A stretch of DNA of 64,000 bases from Chionoecetes opilio (taxonomy: Eukaryota > Arthropoda > Malacostraca > Decapoda > Majidae), in assembly GCA_016584305.1 (NCBI GenBank), contig JACEEZ010020120.1:84570-148569 (forward strand), in the 5' to 3' direction. Position 1 is the stretch's first letter. Every line of letters begins with the position of its first letter. The notes beneath the pieces were generated by a model. The model was not told the DNA's origin. It saw nothing but the letters and a program-made list of their open reading frames with translations, and ran no database searches. Made by a program: the position numbers and the translations under genes. Positions 11,346 to 23,690 of this stretch are shown here, in pieces.

Positions 11346-12311
11346 TAAAAGAAAGAAAAAAAAAGTCTACCTCTCCACCTCTCCATCAACGCTATTCCTC
11401 CACCCTCGCACTTTGAAGGGAGGGTGGGAGGGGGATAGATGAGTGGGTGTGGTAGGAGGGGTGGGAGGGGATGGACGGAGGGAGGGTGGGAGGGTGAGAG
11501 GACCAGGGGTTAGCGCAAGGCCTTCTGGGAGGTCTCACAAGGCCTGGGTTAGGGTCGGTGATGTGCAGGTCAGACCCAACCCTCTGGCAACCTTTCCTAA
11601 TGGTTTATAGTTGACAAACGTGCTTCTTTCTATATATTCAGCTGTTCATTGCAGTATATACGAGACAAATTTTTTATATATTTCTTAACAAAAACGGTAG
11701 AACGGAGACTGAAAACAGGAGGTATAAGTTAAAATTAAGTCATGAAGATTACGAAGTGCCAGAAAAGTTGAAAATGCAAACCAGAGGAAGGAGAAAGAAA
11801 GACTGGTGCGGCGACTCAGACTTTGGTGGCTGTGATTGTTTTTATCGCGTGTCCATCACTTCGCTAAGGCAAACTTAAGTATCTGTTGGAGAGAGAAAGG
11901 GAGAGAGAAAGGGAGAGAGAGAGAAAGAGAGAGAGAAAGAGAGTGTGTGTGTGTGTTGTCGCGTCTCGCTGCCTTTTTTCCTTCCATATAGCGTCCATTC
12001 AATAAGTGTTTACGAGCGAGCGCGAAGCGCTCGAGAGTCCTCACGAGATACGGGATTTTTCTCACATTTAAGTGGCCGACCCGACCCGACCGACCATCAC
12101 GATTTTCAGGAGCTTATATATTTGGAATCCCGCTTCCGATTGACAAGCGGTCTTCGCCATCTGATAGCCCCATTCAATCCCTATCGGGTTTCTACGGGCT
12201 CGCTCGTCCTTCGTTGACTAAGGCGTCTTACTGGCTGTATGAAATTCTGTATAATTCTAAAACTTCATTTATTCCACTTGCATCACCTTGTGTCGTCTGA
12301 GCAAATTTCAT
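11346..12311. other. Unassigned intergenic sequence
   Basis: G-rich at 11,410-11,510 and GA-rich at 11,888-11,945. The open frames here do not resemble proteins I know. Confidence 0.5.
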
Positions 12312-12439
<128 letters not shown>

Positions 12440-12729
12440 GACCGCATTACCACATCTTCGGCAAGATCAATATACTTTTAATAGGTCTCTCCACTGCTAA
12501 ACTGAAATTTTCCTCTGGTGCGCGTGACGTCAGCTGCAGTGTGGAGATCAGCCTCGCTCCAAAACAGGTCGCCAGTCTTGATTCTTGAATGAACACTCGC
12601 ACAGACCCATAGACCACTGTATACCTGGACTGCGCACGAGACAATGTTTTGAATTGCGGGGCTGCATAGGGGCCTGCGGGGCGCCCGACAAAGAGATATA
12701 GTGCTCTATGGACTATCATATAGACTGGT

Positions 12730-13350
12730 TTATCAGTATATATGATATACTGTAATCTTCGTAAATGTTTGTTCTATAATATTATCAAATAAAAAACAGT
12801 AAAACACGCTAAAGAATTGCCATTACGAGACTATGAAGAAATATGCATGAACTTAATATTCACTTAACTCTTCGCAATTTAAAACTTTGCGAGTCAACTT
12901 TTATCATGAAGGGTATCAATAGAAGCGCAATTTTATTAGCTTTCCATTGCTATATTTCGTTATCTGATAAATGAATTAAAACCATGCATAAATTAGCGTT
13001 AACTAAATAAATAAAATCATCAATCGGGTAATTTTCCCGATTGATGATGTTATTTATTTACTTATATATTTCGTTTTCTGATAAATGAATTAGTAACATG
13101 TATAAATTAGCGTTGACTAAATAAATAACCTCATCAATCGGGAAAATTACCCGATTGATGATTTTATTTATTTAGTTAACGCTAATTTATGCATGGTTCT
13201 AATTAACTTATCAGATAACGAAATATAGCAATGGAAAGCTAATAAAATTGCGCTTCTATTGACACCCTTCATGATAAAAGTTGACTCGCAAAGTTTTAAA
13301 TGGCGAAGAGTTGAAGTGAATATTAAGTTCATGCATATTTCCCTTTTTTT
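12730..13350. mobile_element. Foldback element, small copy
   Basis: Long near-perfect inverted repeat. The left arm (about 12,848-13,047) reads outward through CATGCATAAATTAGCGTTAA to CATCAATCGGG, and the right arm (about 13,133-13,345) is its reverse complement. The roughly 85 bp spacer repeats part of the arm again. The outermost left part (TATCAGTATA, ATGTTTGTTCTATAATATTA) also matches the larger copy at 22,410-23,690. There is no coding sequence. This is probably a non-autonomous foldback DNA transposon. No target-site duplication was identified. Confidence 0.75.
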
Positions 13351-13514
13351 AATTTCTATTTCTACATGAGCATAGTACACTACATAGTACGTCATAATGA
13401 TAATTTTTGGATAGTGGAAAGAGGAGGTAGAAGGGAGTGGCCTGCCAGCAAGCTGGATAGCACAGGTGTGTGTTGGGCAGAGCAGGACGGTGTGGGTGGG
13501 TGGCGGGGATTCGC

Positions 13515-13517
<3 letters not shown>

Positions 13518-13603
<86 letters not shown>
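13518..13603. repeat. (CT)n microsatellite
   Basis: Pure CT run of about 85 bp. Confidence 0.96.
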
Positions 13604-13608
<5 letters not shown>

Positions 13609-14142
13609 ATTTTTTATTCAAACTTACATCATGGTTGACATGGGGCTATAATTGGTAAGGAGGTTGATGAAGGCATTAAGTGGCAGAAGCTAAAGATGTC
13701 CCCTGTCCCGGGGACATCTATCCGAAAGCTATGCCTTGTAAGATAATAACTAAGTAGTAAGTAAGTACACAGTGTTACAGGCTGAGGGTCACTTTCCGTC
13801 ACAGGCACTTGTCAGGCGCACTATTGATACGTACACTGTATGTCACTGTGTCTACTAAGTGTCAATGTGTGTCACTATGTGTGTGTCACTGTCACTGTGT
13901 CACTAATGACGCGACACTGCATCACGCCTTACGGTCACTAAGGCGGATGTAAGCGGCACCATCTGTGGGCCACCACCTTCATCTGCTTGGTGTTCATGGC
14001 CACGACATCCACCTCAACCGTGAAGGCGTTCCACAGTGTCGCCGTGGCCCAAGTAAAGGCTCGCTGTCCCATCACGGTGTGGGTCCTCGGGGCCTCGAGG
14101 AGGAGATCACCTGACACTACCGTCCTCGTAGCGCGCACAGAC

Positions 14143-14146
<4 letters not shown>
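13604..14146. other. Unassigned sequence
   Basis: Includes a GTCACTGTGTCACT-type short repeat at 13,795-13,910. A minus-strand frame at 13,938-14,138 has GQRAFTWATATLWNAF, faintly like the C-terminus of LINE reverse transcriptases, but it is too short to call. Confidence 0.4.
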
Positions 14147-14197
<51 letters not shown>

Positions 14198-14218
14198 CTC
14201 TTCTCCTCTCTCTCTCTC

Positions 14219-14281
<63 letters not shown>
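14147..14281. repeat. (CT)n microsatellite, interrupted
   Basis: CT run with TCC and TTC interruptions. Confidence 0.95.
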
Positions 14282-15254
14282 CACTAAAATTGGTACAAAG
14301 TCAAAGATTTTTGTAAACCTACACAGATACACTAGAGGTAAATATTTTGTTCTATGCCAACAACTACATTGCAGTCATTTTCATATGATAGTTGGCCATT
14401 AACAACCTCTCCCAAACAAAACTCATTTTCTTTAGCTTGCTTAATAGGAATGGGAATGGTAATAGTAATAAACATTATATAAATAACAATGATAATGATG
14501 ATAATAATAGTAGTATTAATAATCATATTCTCATAGTGGAAAGAGGAGGTAAAAGGGAGTGACATGGAGAGTAGCAGAGCCGTAGGTAGGGAGAGTAGCA
14601 GAGCCGTAGGTAGGGAGAGTAGGTGTGAGTGAGGTCAGGTCAGGGCAAGCCGCAGCGGCCACAGGTGCGTGTAGGTGGGTGGGGGAATTATCCTCGTGAG
14701 GCTCGGGCATATTTTAGAATAGGCCACGATACAAAATCGTCGTTTTCTCGTCGTTTTCTCGCACCACTGAAACTGACGTCACTAAGCTGCGCGTGGTTTA
14801 ACCTATAATGTCTATTATAGGTTATCCTACCTATCATTCTACTCCCCTCTTCATTCACACAAACACAGAGGGGCGCCGCGACCTTCACCTTTCCATGAAC
14901 TTAAGCTGCTTTACCATTTATATTTTTCATCAAGAACCATTTTTTGCATTATTTTCTTTTGATGTTGAATAATTTTGGCGCATGGAATCCCCTCCGTCCA
15001 AAACCAACACAATTTTTCTATATATAATGGCGGTGGTGGTGGTAGAAAGACCCAAGTGGCATTTCTTACATTTAGTCAGAGGAATCAAAAAGCAGATTAT
15101 CCGAAAACAATAACATATAAATAAATAACACTCCTATTAATAAGTAAAGTCCTATTTTTTCGTGTTCACCGCTCCCCCCGGCCTCCCAAAGCCACCATGT
15201 CAATCCCGCCTTTATGCTCATGTGACGGAGACGCCATTGTGATGTGGAGGCGAC
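14282..15254. other. Unassigned sequence
   Basis: Contains a GATAATAAT run near 14,495 and a direct repeat AGAGTAGCAGAGCCGTAGGT (14,568 and 14,592). No gene was recognised. Confidence 0.5.
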
Positions 15255-15722
15255 GCGAGGGAGGACGGGGGAAGGGAGGGGAGGGGATGGGAAGGGAAGG
15301 GAAGGGAAGGGAAGGGAAGGGAAGGGAAGGAAGGGAAGGGAAGGGAAGAGATGGGAAGGGAAGGCAAGGCAAGGCAAGGCAAGGGAAGAGATGGGAAGGG
15401 AAGGGAAGGGAAGGGAAGGGAAGGGAAGGGAAGGGAAGGGATGGGATGGGATGGGATGGGATGGGATGGGATGGGAAGGGAAGGGAAGGGAAGGGAAGGG
15501 AAAGGAAGGGAAGGGAAGGCAAGGCAAGGGAAGAGATGGGAAGGGAAGGGAAGGGAAGAGAAGGGAAGGGAAGGGAAGGGAAGGGAAGGGAAGGGAAGGG
15601 AAGGGAAGGGAAGGGAAGGGAAGGGAAGGAGGGAAGGGAAGGGAAGGGTAGGGAAAGGGAGAGAAGGAAAGGGGAGGGAAGGGAAAGGAAGGCTAGAGAA
15701 GGGAAGGGAAGGGAAGGGAAGC
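15255..15722. repeat. (GGGAA)n pentanucleotide array, about 465 bp
   Basis: GGGAA units with an internal GGGAT block (about 15,438-15,475) and GGCAA blocks. It is open in several frames because the unit lacks stops. Confidence 0.96.
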
Positions 15723-15821
15723 GTCACCTCACAAACAAAACCAAGAAACAATAAGGTTTTGTAGTTTGGATTTTACTTTTTTATTATCTCTTCACGCAGA
15801 TGTGTTCAGTTGGCTTGTGAT

Positions 15822-15900
15822 ATCTCTCTCTCTCTCTCTCTCTCTCTCCCCTCTCTCCCCTCTCTCTCTCCTCTCTCTCTCTCTCTCTCCTCTCTCTCCT

Positions 15901-15971
<71 letters not shown>

Positions 15972-16022
15972 CCCCCCCCCTCTCTCTCTCCTTCTCTCTC
16001 TCATCCTCTCTTCTCTCTCTGT
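15822..16022. repeat. (CT)n microsatellite, interrupted
   Basis: CT repeats with CCC and TCC interruptions, about 200 bp. Confidence 0.95.
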
Positions 16023-16254
16023 GTGTGACAGATTTCAACGTTATTTTTTTTACCTTTATTTTATACACAGTACAACGCATGTTCGCACACCTTTAAAAAT
16101 CCACCTTTTCCATAACCACATGTCACTTGATCACTTTTCGGCAATGTATTTCACGCACCTTGCAGCCCGGCGCTCCCATTACATCCCCTCGCTACCTGTA
16201 TCCATATTCATGCGTATAAATAACTGCGGAAAAAATTGAACACGTGCTGAAATC

Positions 16255-16865
16255 TACCCATCCATCCAGTCAGCCAGCAAACAATCCAGTCAGTCAGTCA
16301 CCCAACCAGTTACCCAGTCAGTCAGTCAGTCAGTCACCCCACCCAGCCAGCCAGTTACCCATTCAGTCAGTCAGGCAGCAACCAACCCAGTCAGTCAATC
16401 ACCCAGCATAGCCAGTCAGTTATCCAGGCAGCAAGCAACCCACCGAGCCAACGTCACACAGCCCGCCAGATAACCACCTATCAAGCCAGCCAACCAGTCA
16501 GCAAGCAACTCACCAAGCCAGCCAACCAGTCAGCAAGCAACTCACCAAGCCAGCCAACCAGTCAGTAAGCAACTCACCAAGCCAGCCAACCAGTCAGTAA
16601 GCAACTCACCAAGCCAGCCAACCAGTCAGTAAGCAACTCACCAAGCCAGCCAACCAGTCAGCAAGCAACTCACCAAGCCAGCCAACCAGTCAGTAAGCAA
16701 CTCAACAAGCCAGCCAACCAGTCTGCAAGCAACTTACCAAGCCAGCCTACCAGTCAGTAAGCAACCCACCAAGCCAGCCAGTCACCCACCCAGTCAACCA
16801 GCAACCCACCCATCCAGTCAACCAGTCAGCCAGCCACCTAACAAGCCAGCCAGAGCCAGCCAGCT
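16255..16865. repeat. CAGTC-rich array with 32-bp minisatellite core
   Basis: Loose CAGT/CAGCC repeats lead into about nine copies of a 32 bp unit (AGCAACTCACCAAGCCAGCC plus AACCAGTCAGTA) at roughly 16,480-16,770, then decay again. Confidence 0.9.
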
Positions 16866-17460
16866 AGTTATAACCCAATGTTCCTCAAATAGTGCCTCTC
16901 TTATCACAATACTCATCGCCTTGGTAGAGGACGCGGCTTGAAAGTTTCCATCAACCTCATATAAGCGGTAGCAACAACAAAAATATAAAAGTTTCAGAAC
17001 CACTAGTCTCGTCTAACCCACCAGACGCTTCCCCTTCAATATCTGTATTTCCAGAGCGACATTTGGACACCCCTTCGCACTGCCACCTCACGCCTCACCT
17101 CACCTGTTGACACCTGTACACGATTAAAAGTGAAGAAAAAAATATACGTGTATTTATGTAGTGCCCTTTAACCCATCGTTATACACTTTGCAACACTGTA
17201 CACCTCTCTACAGTATAATCAAACCCTCCTATGCACAGGAAATACTACAAAATTATCATATTCTTCAGTATTACCCGCTTGAACTTCCTCTCAGTATTTT
17301 CAGTATTATGCAGTATTGTCAATTATTTCAGTATTACTATTCGCCCTGCCTCCCTGCCTCGCCACACCTTCCCGCGCTTTGTTATTCTCTGCCTCAGTCG
17401 ATACAAGTTTCCAGCAACTCAGTAATCCTTTTTGTCTGACGCCCTACTCTGCTCCTTGCT
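16866..17460. other. Unassigned sequence
   Basis: No gene was recognised. A short (CCTG)n run follows at 17,461-17,508. Confidence 0.5.
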
Positions 17461-17462
17461 TA

Positions 17463-17502
<40 letters not shown>

Positions 17503-17549
17503 CTGGCGTCGGTATTCACCAATAACAAATATTTATTAACAAAAATAAT

Positions 17550-18419
17550 AATAATGAGGTGAGGGGAAGGGAGGGGAAAGGGGAGGTGGAGGGGGAAGGG
17601 AAGGTGGGGGGAGGGGAAAGTTTAAAGTTGCTGGCACCAGGTTCAAGGGGAGCGGCAGAAAAGGAAGGGGAAAGGGATGAGAAGAGGATGAGGGAAAAGG
17701 GAAAGTAGAGGGGAGAAGAGGTGGAAGGAGAGGATAATGATAAAGGTATAGGAGTGGAAGAAAAGGGAAGTAGAGTAGAAGGAGTAGAGAAGAAGTAATG
17801 TAGGGAAGGACAGAAATGAGAAGGGAAGAGGAGAAGAGATGGAAGAACAGGATAATAGAGTAGGAGGGGAAGGCAATTAAGGAAAGATAAAGGGAAAACA
17901 TAAAAAAAAAAAGGGAAATTACAAAACGAAAAATTGGGGCAAAAAATATAAAGAGAAAACACTAGGAAGAAAACAAAAAAATTCAAAGAAATAAGAAAAA
18001 AAGAATAAAACGACAAAAACAAGACCACGAAAACAAACATAATAGCTACATAGCTCACAAATTATATATATGGTAAGAAAGGAAACGAGGAATATAAGAT
18101 AATAAATTATACCACAAGTCGACACAAACAATATTTTCGGGAGCACCAGAGAGGGGGAGTGAGGGAGTGGGAAGGAGAGGGAGTGAGAGGGAGGAGGTGT
18201 AAGGAGAGGTGGTGGTGGGGGGGGATATTGTGGGGGGAGAGGGTGGGGAGGTGGGGGTGAAGAGAGAAAAATAAAGTGTTGGAAGTGTTGAGGATTATGA
18301 TAGAGGGACTTTAGTGGAGCGTGAGAAGAAGAGGAGGAGGAGGAGGAGGAGGAGGAGAGAAGAAGAGGAGGAGGAGGAGGAGGAGGAGGGGGAGGGGGAG
18401 GAGGAGGGGGAGGAGGGGA
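17550..18419. repeat. Purine-rich low-complexity region
   Basis: GGGGA/GGAAG-rich sequence ending in a (GGA)n tract at about 18,330-18,419 that directly borders the LINE below. Confidence 0.85.
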
Positions 18420-20402
18420 GGATTACATAGGATTACATAGGAGTAACAGACACCAGGAGACCTATTGGTCCATAGCGAGGGTATCTGCTGAACTACATAC
18501 TACTAACTATCAACTACTTGTAAGAAAACAGTTGGAAAATGATACCATGTCCCTAAAGAGGATAGGAACATGGAAGTTTCATAGTGCAGAATGATAGGAT
18601 ATGAAAAATACTAACTACAACTACCACTACCACTACAACTAATCGATACGGGGGACTAGATACGAATTCGCACTATCAATACCCATTTACTTTACAGTGC
18701 GCGTCAAGTCTGTTTTTGAATGTAGTTATTGTGTTGGCTCCGACAACATTTGCTGGTAACTTGTTCCATCGATCAACGACTCTAACATTGAAATAATTTT
18801 TACGGAGATCGGTGATGCAACGTTGACCGTTTAGTTTTAAACCATTATTTCTTGTTGTCACTTGAGTTGAAAGCTCGAATAGGTTCTCTTGATTAATGAC
18901 ATCAAAACCTTTTAGGATCTTAAAGGTTTCTATCAAGTCCCCACGGATTCTACGATCCTTTAAGGAAAACATATTAAGTTTCCACAGTCTCTCTTCATAA
19001 GATGAATTTCGCAGAGATGGAATTTGTTTGGTTGCTCTTCTTTGCACTGATTCCAATTTGGCTTGATCTTTTACGAAACAGGGCGACCAGAATTGAACGG
19101 CATATTCCAAGTGCGGCCTAACCAAGGACGTGTATAATTGTGTCATTACTTTCGGAGTTTTATGTTCAAAGTTACGTTTAATAAAGCCCAACATCATATT
19201 TGCCTTTTTACTGGCAGCTAGGCAATGCGGACCGGTTTTAAGATCATTACTGATGATGACACCTAAATCCTTTTCCTGCTGTACTTCAGTTAACGATTTA
19301 TTTTGCATTTGATAGTTATATTTGAGGTTATCGTTGCCTATATGCATTACTTTACATTTATCGGAATTGAATTTTAATAGCCATTTATCACTCCAATCTG
19401 ATAGTTTGTCGAGATCACTTTGTATGAGTTCGCAGTTTTCTCTAGTATATGCTTTACCGCCTAATTTGGTGTCATCTGCAAATTTTGATATTTTAGATAC
19501 AAGTCCGCAGTCCAGATCGTTGATATATATCAGAAAAAGAGTAGGACCCAAGACCGAGCCCTGAGGCACCCCACTAGTGACATCTAACCAATCAGATGCC
19601 TCACCATTTATTACTACCCGTTGTTTACGATTTGAAAGCCAATCGCCAATCCATGAACATAATTGCTCTCCTATGCCATGTGCCCTTAGCTTGGTCAACA
19701 GTCGCTTATGTGGAACTGTATCGAAGGCTTTCTGAAAATCAAGGTATATTACATCCGAGGGAATTTTAGCGTCCCAGTTTGAATAAATGACATTAAAAAA
19801 AATCCAGTAGGTTTGTTAAGCAGGATCTCTTATTTCGAAATCCATGCTGGGAGTTTAGTATAGAGTTATTTTCATCGAGAAAAGACACTATTTTATCCCG
19901 CAATATTTTCTCAAATAGTTTAACAATCACGGACGTTAGACTAATTGGGCGATAATTACTTGCGAGGCTCTTACTCCCTTTCTTGAATATCGGTGTAACA
20001 TTAGCTAATTTCCACATACTAGGAACATTTTTTTCACTTAGCGATTTATTGAAAATAATCTTTAATGGGAGCGAAAGTTGACTGTGACATTCGCGAAGTA
20101 GTCGCGGCGAGATTTCGTCCACCCCCACGGATTTTGCTGGGTCAAGTTTCAGCAAATACTTTGATATTTCGTCTACTGTTATCTCTCCTATTACCAGTCT
20201 ATCCCTTTCGAGTCCTGCATACATGTTTACTGGTTCTGGTAATGGAGTTTCGTCTTCTTTAATAAATACCGTATTAAAGTATTCATTGAGTACGAACGCC
20301 ATACTCTTATTATCATTTACCAAGATATTATTATTATCTTTCAGTGGTCCAATACTTGTTTTGACGTTTTTCTCACTTCGAACGTATTGAAAGAACCTTT
20401 TA
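18420..20402 (-). mobile_element. CR1/L2-like LINE, 5'-truncated, with reverse transcriptase
   Basis: The minus strand encodes most of a non-LTR reverse transcriptase. At 20,402-19,793 there is a linker (KRFFQYVRSEK) followed by ANVTPIFKKG and NYRPISLTSV (RT motifs 1-2) and QHGFRNKRSCLTNLLDFF. After one frameshift at an A8 run (about 19,793-19,801) come IYLDFQKAFDTVPHKRLL (motif A aspartate), SGVPQGSVLGPTLFLIYIND (motif B) and FADDTKL (catalytic FADD). The thumb and C-terminal region end in WNKLPANVVGANTITTFKNR and stop at 18,676. The 3' UTR ends in two CCTATGTAAT units. The endonuclease domain is absent, because the 5' end is truncated at a (GGA)n tract. Apart from the single frameshift the frame is intact, so the insertion is fairly young. 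Confidence 0.9.
18676..20402 (-). pseudogene. LINE reverse transcriptase coding remnant (two frames)
   Basis: RNA-directed DNA polymerase domain of the LINE at 18,420-20,402. The upstream frame (20,402-19,793) and downstream frame (about 19,795-18,676) join into one protein if one base is gained or lost in the homopolymer at 19,793-19,801. The catalytic FADD is intact. With no endonuclease domain and a frameshift it cannot encode a working element as read. Confidence 0.85.
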
Positions 20403-20500
20403 AAAAGAGGAGGAGGAGGAGGAGGAGGAGGAGGAGAGGAGGAGGAAGAAGGATAAGAAAATAGAAAGAATGGAAGGAAGGAAGGAAGGGAGGAAGAGGA
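20403..20500. repeat. (GGA)n / GGAAG tract flanking the LINE
   Basis: Continues the purine repeat interrupted by the LINE. Confidence 0.85.
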
Positions 20501-21589
20501 AAGAAAACAAATTTTGTGACTTGATATAAACTTGGAAAAAGATGGAAAAGATGCTTGTAAAGGAAGATGTAATGAAAGAGGGGAAGAAGAAAAAAGTTAA
20601 ATAGAAATACTAAAAGAGAAAGGAATAAAGAAAGATGCATGGAGTGTAGGGGAACAAGGATATGAAAAAGGAAGACGAAGGTTAAAACAATAGGAAGGAG
20701 GAAATGATTAAAACAGATATAGTGGAAAGAGGTATAGATAAAACGATGCATGGAAAAGAAGGAAAGAAAGAAGTAAGAAAGCATGGGAGGAAAAGGAATA
20801 AATAAGCTGAAAAAAAGATAAGTGAAAAGAATGGAAGAAAAACATTTGCAAAACAAGATAATAGAATAAGAGAAAACGGTGACGAAGAAGTTTTTAAAAA
20901 ATAAGGAAGAAAAAAAATACAAAAAAAGAAAGCCAAATTGATAAAGAAAAAAATACATCATAAAGCCCCCGTTGGCACCTCACACCTAATTACTGCTTGG
21001 AAAGAGGAGGAGGAGAAGGAGGAAGGATACAGGAAAAATACATGAGGAAAATATACATACGAGGAATAGAGGAAAAATAGAAGAAAAATACAAATAGGAT
21101 GAAAAAAATGAGCTAGAAACAAAAGCAAAAATGAGAAAAAAGGATACAATTAAAATAGAAAATAGAACGAAAAATAACACAGGAAAACGGACAACAGAGA
21201 AAATTTCAACATAAGAGAGAAAATAGAGGAATGAAAAAATATGACAAAAAGAACTTTAAAAAAAAAGACAACCTAACCAATGCAAAAAAGAATGACGGGA
21301 AAAGCGAAAGGAAAATAAAAAACTGTAAAAAAAAATATCCAACAAGGAAAATTTTAACATGAGAAAAAGTAGAGAAATTAAAAGATAGACAAAAATAACT
21401 TTAAACTTAATAAACAAAAGCCTGGAAAGTAAACGATGGAGAAAAGAATGACGGGAAAATTGAAAAGAAATTAAAATACGGGAAAAGTGCAAGGAAAATA
21501 AAAAGTTTGTAAAAAATACCTATGCTTTGGACGTGAACTCATCTGGAGGAAACTAATCAACTCGCTGAAACAAACTAAACTAGGGGGAG
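20501..21589. other. A/G-rich unassigned sequence
   Basis: Very low pyrimidine content on the + strand. The long minus-strand open frames are F/L/S-rich composition artefacts. No gene was seen. Confidence 0.6.
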
Positions 21590-22045
21590 GGCACTCTGTA
21601 GAGCGCATACCTCCGCCCGAATATTTCATCAATTGTTGCAGGCTAATATTATGATCTATTATATTCTATATATAATATATAGATAATATATATATTTAGA
21701 TAATATATATATATATATTCATGATATATATATATAATATCTATATATATATAATAATATTATATATAATATATAGTATATTGCAACTCAAGTATGAGCG
21801 CATACTCCGGCGAATATTTCATCAAGTGGTTGCAATGGCAAAGTTTGTCAATAAGAATTCATACAAAATTAAATAAGGTTCTTCCTTATCAAATAGGTAC
21901 CTTGGTATTTACCGAGTTTTGTCCAAATATATTCGTAACTTTTCGAGAAATCCTGTACAACTAACAAGCCAGACAGACAAAGACAGGACAGATCGAGGTT
22001 GTGAAAACATAAACCCCTCCAATTTCGTTGTGGCGGAGGAATGAA
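21590..22045. repeat. CCTCCGCC-ended dispersed repeat with internal AT tract
   Basis: Starts GAGCGCATACCTCCGCCCGA and ends TTTCGTTGTGGCGGAGG, so CCTCCGCC/GGCGGAGG form short inverted ends. It holds an (AT)n tract and a second copy of GAGCGCATAC.TCCG..GAATA near 21,798. The CAGACAGACAAAGACAGGACAG and TGAAAACATAA parts resemble a repeat common in marine invertebrates (from memory). Confidence 0.5.
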
Positions 22046-22409
22046 TGGAAAAAATGTATATGCATGAATAAAATGGAATAAGGAAAAAACGGGGGAAACT
22101 ACTCTGCCTGCTTCAGCCTTTTACTCTTGATGAGAGGGCCCGCCTTGGACTCATTTCTTCCTCACTACTCAACTCTTAAACTACTCCACTCCTTCACCTT
22201 TTACTTCACTCAATCTTACTTACCTCACTCTTTATCAACTCCAACTCATGAAAAGGTGGTTGTTGGTTAATTGGTAATGTTGCTATTTTGGCAAACCACC
22301 GGACTGTTCGGCTAGGGCGGCTAGCTTTTGTCTGTCGGGGCCGCCAGGTCAACCAGCTGGCCGGACCCCGCGACCCTCGCATTTTCCATTCATTCATAGG
22401 CCAACCGTC
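22046..22409. other. Unassigned sequence
   Basis: No gene was recognised. The GC-rich stretch at 22,290-22,400 has open frames without known similarity. Confidence 0.45.
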
Positions 22410-23690
22410 AGAGAGGGATCGCTCTACACTCACCACCGTGGCCACCGAGGAGAGAAGGGCGATGAAATCGCCGTGGACTTCAACCACCTCTAGAATCTCA
22501 CCGCTCTCGCTCTCCCCCGTAAAAAGTTCTACCTACCTAAATGTTATGTTTTATCAGTATAAAGATATATACTTGTTTATCTTCGGGAAAATGTTTGTTC
22601 TATAATATTATGAAATAAAAAAACCGTAAAAAACACACAAAAAAGAAATGCCAATTATTGAGGAGCTTTCAAAAGATTATGCATTAATACCTCTCCACTA
22701 TTTTTAATATTTTGAGGAGGAAAAACATTTACATGGAGAATATCAATACAAGCGGAAATCTTAAATAGCTTTCCATTGAATTATCCGTTTAGTTGATAAA
22801 TTGAATTAGGCAAAGCATGCTAAATTAGCGTTAAAAAAAAAACTAAATGTAAAAATCATTGAAATAGGAGTAATTTTCATACCTAAATATATTCTCAGTA
22901 TCAAAATATATACTGTTATCTTCGGGAAATGTTTGTTCTTAGTCAATAGTAATCAAATAAAAAAAACAGTTTTTAAAAACACATTAAAGAAAATGCCATT
23001 TATGAGACTTTCAGAAAATATTGCAGAACTTAAAAAAAACTCTGCGCCATTTACTATTTTGCGAACAAAAAACTTTTTACATGGTAAGAAATTATCAATA
23101 GAAGCCGGAATTTAATTAGGCTTTTACATTGATATATTTCGTTTTCTGATATAATGGAAATTATAAAACTATTACATAAATTAGCGTTAAACTAAATAAA
23201 AATAACATCATGAAAGCGGGTATTTTTCCCGATTGATGAGGTTATTTATTAGTTAAACGCCTATTTTTATGCCATGTTCTAATTCATTTATCAAGAAAAA
23301 AAAAAATATATCATAAATGGAAACAGCTAATGGACAAATTCCGGCTTTCCATTGATATTCTCCATGTAAAACAAGTATTTTCTCGCAAAAATTAAAAATG
23401 GCGAAGAGTTTAAGTTCAGAATTTATTTCGAAAGGGTCTCATAAATTTGGCATTTTCTTTTTGTGTGTTTTACGGTTTTTTTATTTTCAATAATATTATA
23501 GAACAAAAACAGTTCCGGAAAGATAACAGTTACTATTCTTTTTATACTGATAAAACATTATATTAGGTAGGTAAACGTTGTTTAGGGGAGCGGTAAAGCG
23601 GTGAGATATACATGGGGGGTGACGGTTCACCGGCGATCATTCCAGGCCTTCTCTCTCGCAGTGGCCACGCTCCACACTCCCTCACCCGCT
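22410..23690. mobile_element. Foldback element, large copy
   Basis: Inverted repeat of about 1.28 kb. The left outer arm (TAGAATCTCACCGCTCTCG, CTACCTACCTAAATGTTATG, TTTTATCAGTATA) is matched in reverse by the right arm (TATACTGATAAAACATTATA, TTAGGTAGGTAAACG, GCGGTGAGATATA). The inner parts match the small copy at 12,730-13,350, including ATAAATTAGCGTTAAACTAA and CCCGATTGATGAGGTTATT. It differs from the small copy by many one-base indels. No coding sequence was seen. Confidence 0.7.

Noticed and set aside
15197..15764. Gly/Lys/Glu-rich frames of up to 185 codons
   Set aside because: They come from (GGGAA)n repeat.
16255..16865. Regular 32-bp repeats as a CRISPR array
   Set aside because: Units are contiguous without unique spacers, and the setting is a eukaryotic genome.
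21590..21840. Repeated GAGCGCATAC..CCG block as proof of a gap-fill join
   Set aside because: The two blocks flank an AT tract inside one dispersed repeat, so an internal repeat explains them as well; kept only as context for the noisy region.
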